Origin: JBGTBQ01 sp041749275
Lineage (GTDB): Bacteria; Acidobacteriota; Blastocatellia; Pyrinomonadales; Pyrinomonadaceae
Assembly (NCBI GenBank): GCA_041749275.1
Contig: JBGTBQ010000411.1
Coordinates: forward strand, 1 to 8,833
Reading direction: 5' to 3'
Length of the DNA: 8,833 bases
The notes under the pieces were generated by a model. That model saw only the letters and a program-made list of their open reading frames with translations, was not told the DNA's origin and searched no databases. Shown here piece by piece: positions 4,754 through 8,833 of this stretch (positions are counted from its first letter, which is position 1; each line of letters begins with the position of its first letter). Made by a program: the position numbers and the translations under genes.

Positions 4754-6949
4754 ATGCCCTTCGCTCTCTTGCTGGCGCTCGCGGCAACCGCGGGCGCGAC
4801 GCTGCTGACGTACCTCTACGACCGCGAGACGACCTTTCCGGCGCGCGTGTGCGCGGGCGTGTGTATGGGTCTGGCCGCGCTCGGTCTGTTGGGCTTCATC
4901 CTTGCGTCGCTCATCGGGTTGAACGCGCCCTCTCTGTTCATCGCCGGTGTGTTGACCGGCTCTCCTTTGCTGCTGTTGATTAAAGGCAAGTGGCGGGAGC
5001 GCGTCGGCGACGACCTCGCCGAGACGAGACGAGCCGCGCGGCGGGCGCTCATCCATCCGGGGAAGGGCGGCGTGGCGGCGGCGCTATTCTATTGCGGCGT
5101 GGCGCTTGTCCTCTGGCTCGTCTTCGACCGCGCGATGTTTCAGGACGCGCGCGGGATTTTTACGGGGGCCAGTAATAATCTTGGAGACTTGCCGTTTCAC
5201 CTCGCCGTCATTCACGGATTCTTAGACGGCGCAAACTTTCCCCCACAGCACCCTGAATTCGCGGGCGTGCGTCTGACCTATCCCTTCATCGTTGATTTTC
5301 TGACGGCGATGTTTATGCGCGCGGGCGCTTCGTTGCAGGGCGCACTGTTCTGGCAGAACTTTGTGTTGGCGCTGGCGCTCGTCGGGGTGCTCCATCGCTG
5401 GGCGCTGGCGCTGACGCGCGACTCGCTGGCGGGTTTGCTCACGCCCGTGCTGGTGCTTCTCAGCGGAGGCTTCGGCTGGGTCGTGTTTTTGAGTGAGGCA
5501 GCCGAGAGCGGTCAAGGGGTAATCGGTCTGCTCACAAATTTGCCAAAGGATTACACGATTATCCCGCCCCTCGGCTACCGTTGGGGAAACGCCGTTACGA
5601 CGCTGCTCATCCCGCAGAGGTCATGGCTGCTCGGTATCCCCCTCGCGCTCATCGTCTTTACGCTCTGGTGGAAAGCGACGGACGGAGACGGGGAGAGAGG
5701 AAGACGGGGAGACGGGGAGAGAGGGAGACGGGGAGACGGGGAGAAAGAAGGGAAGGCAAAAAGCAAAGGCGTGGCCGGGAAGAAGCACAGAGCGGAGAGC
5801 AAGGCACGCAGGCACGGGCAAGGGAAGTATGACGAGGAGACGGCGACCACTCAAGCAACTACCCGCGTCTCCCCATCTCTCCATCTCTCCGTCTCCCCGT
5901 CGCGCCTGATGTTGGCGGCGGGCGTCATCGCCGGTCTGATGCCGCTCGCGCATGCACACAGCTTCGCGGTGATGATGGGGATGGGCGGCCTCATTGCGCT
6001 TGGGTTGGCCGCGCGATGGGCATTGCTGGTGAGAGACACTGTACCGGAAGTTCCCCCGTGGCCTGAACTGTGGGCGGAGCTTCGCCCGTGGGCGGCGTTC
6101 TTCGCCGTGGCGCTCGCGCTTGCCGTCCCGCAGTTGTTCTGGGCGACGCGGGATTCGGGGATGAAGGCCGGAAATTTTATCGGTTTCGTAATCGGCTGGG
6201 AGCACGGCACAGAGAATGTCGTGTGGTTCTGGATCAAGAACACAGGGTTGTTTATCCCGCTCCTGTTCGCCGCGCTTTTGTGGCGCGGACGCCGCCCGCT
6301 CGTGACCGGGCGGCTCCTCTACTTTTATCTCCCGTTCACGCTCTGCTTCATCGTGCCGAATCTTTTCCGGCTCTCGCCGTGGCTTTGGGATAACATCAAA
6401 ATTCTGTTCTGGTGGTGGATCGCCTCGGCGATGCTGGTCGCACTGCTGCTGGCGCGACTGTGGCGAAGCGGCATGATGTTGCGCGGCGTCGCGCTGCTGT
6501 CGTTGCTTGCGCTCACGCTGGCCGGCGCGCTGGATGTGTGGCGCACGGCATCCGGCGCCATCGAAAACGAGGTGTTCGGGCGCGGTGGAGTGGAGTTCGC
6601 GGAAGTGATAAAAAGAGAGACGCCGCCGCGCTCACTGATTCTGCACGCGCCGACTTATAATGACCCCGTTTACCTGACGGGACGGCGCACCTACATCGGC
6701 TACATCGGTCACCTCTGGTCGCACGGGATTGATTACGCGGCGCGCGAGGCCGAGATGAAGCGCATCTACACGGGGGCGCCGGACGCCGTAAGTTTGATCG
6801 AACGAAGCGGCATCGAATATATCGTCGTCGGGCCGCTCGAACGCGCGGAACTGTTGAGGTCGAGCGCGCGGGTGAACGAAACTTTCTTTCAACGTTACAC
6901 AAAGGTCGGAGAAACTGGTGAGTACCGCCTCTACAAAACGCGCCCGTAA
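4754..6949 (+). CDS. Polytopic GT-C-like membrane glycosyltransferase, uncharacterised (731 aa)
   Basis: A multi-spanning inner-membrane protein with roughly 12 or more hydrophobic segments (four before residue 125, the rest between about 195 and 595) and a soluble C-terminal part (596-731). Acidic and histidine residues in the first large loop (GDLPFH, D145 and H149), LAHAHSF (399-404), and the tail TGRRTYIGYIGHLWSHGID and IEYIVVGPLE resemble the GT-C fold, whose members use lipid-linked sugar donors on the outer face. It might be a DUF2298/TIGR03662 relative, but I do not see that family's YYY motif. Residues about 308-383 are a hydrophilic Gly/Arg/Lys-rich insert encoded by an inverted octamer repeat, splitting two hydrophobic segments. 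No Shine-Dalgarno precedes the ATG, and no upstream in-frame start exists. It overlaps the next gene by 32 bp. Membrane glycosyltransferase-like is likely; substrate is unknown. Confidence 0.85.
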   Translation: MPFALLLALAATAGATLLTYLYDRETTFPARVCAGVCMGLAALGLLGFILASLIGLNAPSLFIAGVLTGSPLLLLIKGKWRERVGDDLAETRRAARRALIHPGKGGVAAALFYCGVALVLWLVFDRAMFQDARGIFTGASNNLGDLPFHLAVIHGFLDGANFPPQHPEFAGVRLTYPFIVDFLTAMFMRAGASLQGALFWQNFVLALALVGVLHRWALALTRDSLAGLLTPVLVLLSGGFGWVVFLSEAAESGQGVIGLLTNLPKDYTIIPPLGYRWGNAVTTLLIPQRSWLLGIPLALIVFTLWWKATDGDGERGRRGDGERGRRGDGEKEGKAKSKGVAGKKHRAESKARRHGQGKYDEETATTQATTRVSPSLHLSVSPSRLMLAAGVIAGLMPLAHAHSFAVMMGMGGLIALGLAARWALLVRDTVPEVPPWPELWAELRPWAAFFAVALALAVPQLFWATRDSGMKAGNFIGFVIGWEHGTENVVWFWIKNTGLFIPLLFAALLWRGRRPLVTGRLLYFYLPFTLCFIVPNLFRLSPWLWDNIKILFWWWIASAMLVALLLARLWRSGMMLRGVALLSLLALTLAGALDVWRTASGAIENEVFGRGGVEFAEVIKRETPPRSLILHAPTYNDPVYLTGRRTYIGYIGHLWSHGIDYAAREAEMKRIYTGAPDAVSLIERSGIEYIVVGPLERAELLRSSARVNETFFQRYTKVGETGEYRLYKTRP
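5684..5901. repeat. Inverted octamer arrays forming an in-frame insertion in the membrane protein gene
   Basis: 5684-5747 is eight 8-bp units of the GGAGACGG type (variants GGAGAGAG, GAAGACGG, GGAGAAAG), with a 24-bp higher-order period. 5868-5901 is four units of the complementary type (TCTCCCCA, TCTCTCCA, TCTCTCCG, TCTCCCCG) plus TC. A 13-bp stretch at 5703-5715 is a perfect inverted match to 5889-5901. The 120 bp between the arrays is purine-rich and encodes a Lys/Arg-rich linker. The whole adds about 75 codons with no stop, and the flanking sequence continues as a membrane protein on both sides. Confidence 0.9.
6908..6920 (+). promoter_or_regulatory. Ribosome binding site and GTG start inside the upstream gene
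   Basis: GGAG at 6908-6911 lies 6 nt before GTG at 6918-6920. This fixes the start of the 563-residue gene within the last 11 codons of the 731-residue gene, whose TAA is at 6947-6949. The arrangement implies coupled translation of the two membrane proteins. Confidence 0.8.
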
Positions 6950-8609
6950 GAAGGCGCGCGCACAAGCGCGACAACAGGCCGAAAGGTCGGAGCCGGCGCC
7001 TGATGCCCCCGCATGGCGCGACGCGCTGGAATTGCCGGAGAGCGTATGGCTCTATGCCGGCCTCGCCATCCTCTTAGTCGCGGCCATCCTCAGAATCTAC
7101 GCGCTCGAAATGAAGCCGATGCACCATGATGAGGGCGTCAACGGTTTCTTTCTGGGGAACCTGCTGCGGCAGGGCATCTACAAGTACGACCCCGCCAACT
7201 ACCACGGCCCCACGCTGTATTACCTGACGCTGCCGTCGGTCGCGCTGCTCGGCCTGAATACTTTCGCCGTCCGCCTCGTCACGGCCCTCTTCGGCGTCGC
7301 CACCGTCGGGTTGATGCTCTACCTGCGCCGCTACATCGGCACGGTGGGCGCGCTCGCCGCCGCCGCGCTCGTCGCCGTCTCGCCCGGCGCCGTCTACTAC
7401 TCGCGCTACTTCATCCACGAGACGCTGTTCGTCTTCTGCACGGTCGCGCTCGTCGTCGCCGCGCTCCGTTACAGGGAGACGGGCGAAGCGTTGCACCTTC
7501 TGCTCGCCTCGGCCTTCACCGCGCTGATGTTTGCAACGAAGGAGACGGCTTTTATTTCAATAGGCGTACTCATTCTGGCGACGGCGGTGGCGTGGGGCTG
7601 GGTCTACGCGACGCGGCGGTCGGAATTGGATACAGCGGGGAGGAACAGAGGCAAGAGCTATGTCGGGAAAAAGTTCAATGGCGGCGAAACGAGCGCGGGG
7701 GCAGGTGCGTGGCGTGAGAGATTCGGGAATCCGGTGCAAGTGGGTCTGTTGCTGGGTGCGGCGCTAGCGCTCTTCGTCTTTGTCAACATTCTCTTCTATT
7801 CATCTTTCTTCACGAACGCAAAGGGCGTGAACGACGCGCTGGAGACGTTCAAGGTTTGGACGAAGACGGGCACGAGCGATTTTCACAAGAAGGATTTCAA
7901 TACCTATTTCTGGTGGCTCGTGCAGGAGGAGTTGCCCGTTCTCGTGCTGGCGACCATCGGCTCCGCCGCCGCGCTGTTCGCGCGCCGCAAGAACCGCTTC
8001 GCCATCTTCGCCGGGGCATGGGCCTTCGGCACATGGTTGGCCTACTCGCTTATCCCGTACAAGACGCCGTGGCTGATGTTGAGCTTTACCGTGCCGATGG
8101 CGGTTGCCGGCGGACACGCCGTGCAGTTGGCTTACGATTGGTCGCAACGCGCGAAGGTGTTGCGCGCACTCACCGTCGGTATGCTGGGGTTCGCGCTCGC
8201 CGCCTGTGTCTACCAGACGGTGGTGCTCAACTTCCTCGAATACGATAACGACCAGTACCCATATGTCTACGCGCACACTCGCCGCGAGTACGTACAGATG
8301 ATGCGCGAGGTCGAGCGCCTCTCGGAGCGCGCGGGCACGGGCAGGAAGACCGCCATCGCCATCGCGACGCCCGACTACTGGCCGATGCCGTGGTACTTGC
8401 GCGACAACTCCGGCGTCGCCTACGACCAGAATGTCTTACCCTCCTACGACGCCAACAAGACTCCCATTGTGATCGGCAAAGATGACGAGAAGCTGCCCAA
8501 GCTCCGCTCGACGCTCGGCACGGCTTACCGGCAGGTCGGCAACCTGTACCCGCTGCGCCCCGGCGTCAACCTCGTCCTCTTCGCCCGCGCCGACTTGGTG
8601 GAGCGTTGA
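6918..8609 (+). CDS. Agl23-type membrane protein (TIGR03663), GT-C/PMT-like glycosyltransferase homologue (563 aa)
   Basis: Matches the TIGR03663 family, named flippase activity-associated protein Agl23, whose N-terminus resembles protein mannosyltransferases. The family's few invariant features are present: the DE dipeptide in MHHDEGVN (D71 E72), the HGP tripeptide (96-98) in ANYHGPTLYY, and conserved arginines (for example R119). Also visible are SRYFIHETLF (162-171), FATKETAF (205-212), SLIPYKTPWL (377-386) and PDYWPMPWYLRD (485-496). A basic cytoplasmic N-terminus (KRARKKARAQARQQ, 7-20) precedes about ten membrane segments (45-436) and an extracytoplasmic C-terminal domain (about 440-563). 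A polar loop at 233-270 interrupts the helices. By family analogy it handles polyprenyl-phosphate sugars for glycoconjugates outside the membrane; biochemistry is not established. The GTG start overlaps the 731-residue gene, suggesting one operon and a shared pathway. Confidence 0.92.
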   Translation: MSTASTKRARKKARAQARQQAERSEPAPDAPAWRDALELPESVWLYAGLAILLVAAILRIYALEMKPMHHDEGVNGFFLGNLLRQGIYKYDPANYHGPTLYYLTLPSVALLGLNTFAVRLVTALFGVATVGLMLYLRRYIGTVGALAAAALVAVSPGAVYYSRYFIHETLFVFCTVALVVAALRYRETGEALHLLLASAFTALMFATKETAFISIGVLILATAVAWGWVYATRRSELDTAGRNRGKSYVGKKFNGGETSAGAGAWRERFGNPVQVGLLLGAALALFVFVNILFYSSFFTNAKGVNDALETFKVWTKTGTSDFHKKDFNTYFWWLVQEELPVLVLATIGSAAALFARRKNRFAIFAGAWAFGTWLAYSLIPYKTPWLMLSFTVPMAVAGGHAVQLAYDWSQRAKVLRALTVGMLGFALAACVYQTVVLNFLEYDNDQYPYVYAHTRREYVQMMREVERLSERAGTGRKTAIAIATPDYWPMPWYLRDNSGVAYDQNVLPSYDANKTPIVIGKDDEKLPKLRSTLGTAYRQVGNLYPLRPGVNLVLFARADLVER

Positions 8610-8648
8610 CGAGTTTTCCTGAAGGTACACACAGCCGCCACCCGTTCC

Positions 8649-8701
8649 GAGTCCGTGCTTTAGTCCATAGCATTTATGTAGGCAGGCTAAAGCCGAGACT
8701 C
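8649..8701. repeat. REP-like inverted repeat downstream of the membrane operon
   Basis: GAGTC (8649-8653) pairs with GACTC (8697-8701), and GCTTTAG (8657-8663) with CTAAAGC (8687-8693). A 3x3 internal loop separates the two helices, and the terminal loop is 23 nt. The CTAAAGC/GCTTTAG core resembles dispersed REP-type palindromes of large environmental genomes, as far as I recall. It begins 39 bp after the operon stop and could slow or end transcription, but it has no U-tract. Confidence 0.6.
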
Positions 8702-8764
8702 CGCGCACCTTCGAGCTAACTTTCTAGCTGACAGCAATAAACGCTTTGCACTTAAAGTTTCAGT

Positions 8765-8794
8765 TTGACAGGCTCGCCCGCTCCAACATATAGT
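8765..8794 (+). promoter_or_regulatory. Strong sigma-70-type promoter pointing out of the right edge
   Basis: A perfect TTGACA (8765-8770) and TATAGT (8789-8794, 5 of 6) are separated by 18 nt. The sequence just upstream (about 8735-8760) is AT-rich. Transcription would start near 8801 and leave the window, so the gene it serves is not visible; the strength would suit a stable RNA or a highly expressed gene. Confidence 0.6.
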
Positions 8795-8833
8795 GGGCCT
8801 CTCCCGCGCCGTGCTCTACCGGCTGTGTTTTAT

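Noticed and set aside
5684..5747. Octamer array considered as CRISPR
   Set aside because: Units are 8 bp with no unique spacers; it is a simple tandem array.
5621..6205. 194-residue leftward frame rich in Ser/Pro/Leu
   Set aside because: Product of reading the octamer arrays backwards; it lies inside the membrane protein gene.

Overview
The window is a high-GC bacterial chromosomal segment with densely packed genes. It suggests a soil or thermal Acidobacteriota-type genome (Blastocatellia-like), with Chloroflexota as an alternative. This rests on the TIGR03663/Agl23-type membrane protein, which has a sporadic distribution, on TACAAT-type -10 boxes, and on the small coiled-coil family ending in GRNGK. 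The phylum call is inference of modest confidence. I see no tRNA, rRNA, CRISPR array, transposase or phage gene.

Layout from left to right. The 5' three quarters or so of rarA (replication-associated AAA+ ATPase) runs leftward off the left edge. A gene-poor divergent region follows (about 1134-1417). Next is a rightward 68-residue two-helix membrane protein with its own hairpin terminator. Then comes a leftward block: a secreted trypsin-like serine protease with its own extended -10 promoter, a 106-residue coiled-coil protein, a 56-residue basic protein whose stop overlaps the start of the 106-residue gene (ATGA), and ychF. From a divergent promoter region, two rightward genes overlap by 32 bp: a 731-residue polytopic GT-C-like protein and a 563-residue Agl23/TIGR03663 protein. 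The right end holds a REP-like inverted repeat and a good sigma-70-type promoter pointing out of the window.

How the genes work together. rarA and ychF are unrelated housekeeping genes (stalled replication forks; ribosome-associated ATPase). The two membrane proteins are almost certainly an operon, and probably act together in lipid-linked sugar transfer on the outer face of the membrane, but the substrate is unknown. The 56/106-residue pair is translationally coupled and of unknown function.

The most unusual structure is a pair of foldback elements, each built from short tandem arrays placed in opposite orientation. One uses 7-bp units and lies in the ychF leader, touching its ribosome binding site. 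The other uses 8-bp units and has inserted about 75 in-frame codons into the 731-residue membrane protein. They look like the same kind of element with different repeat units.
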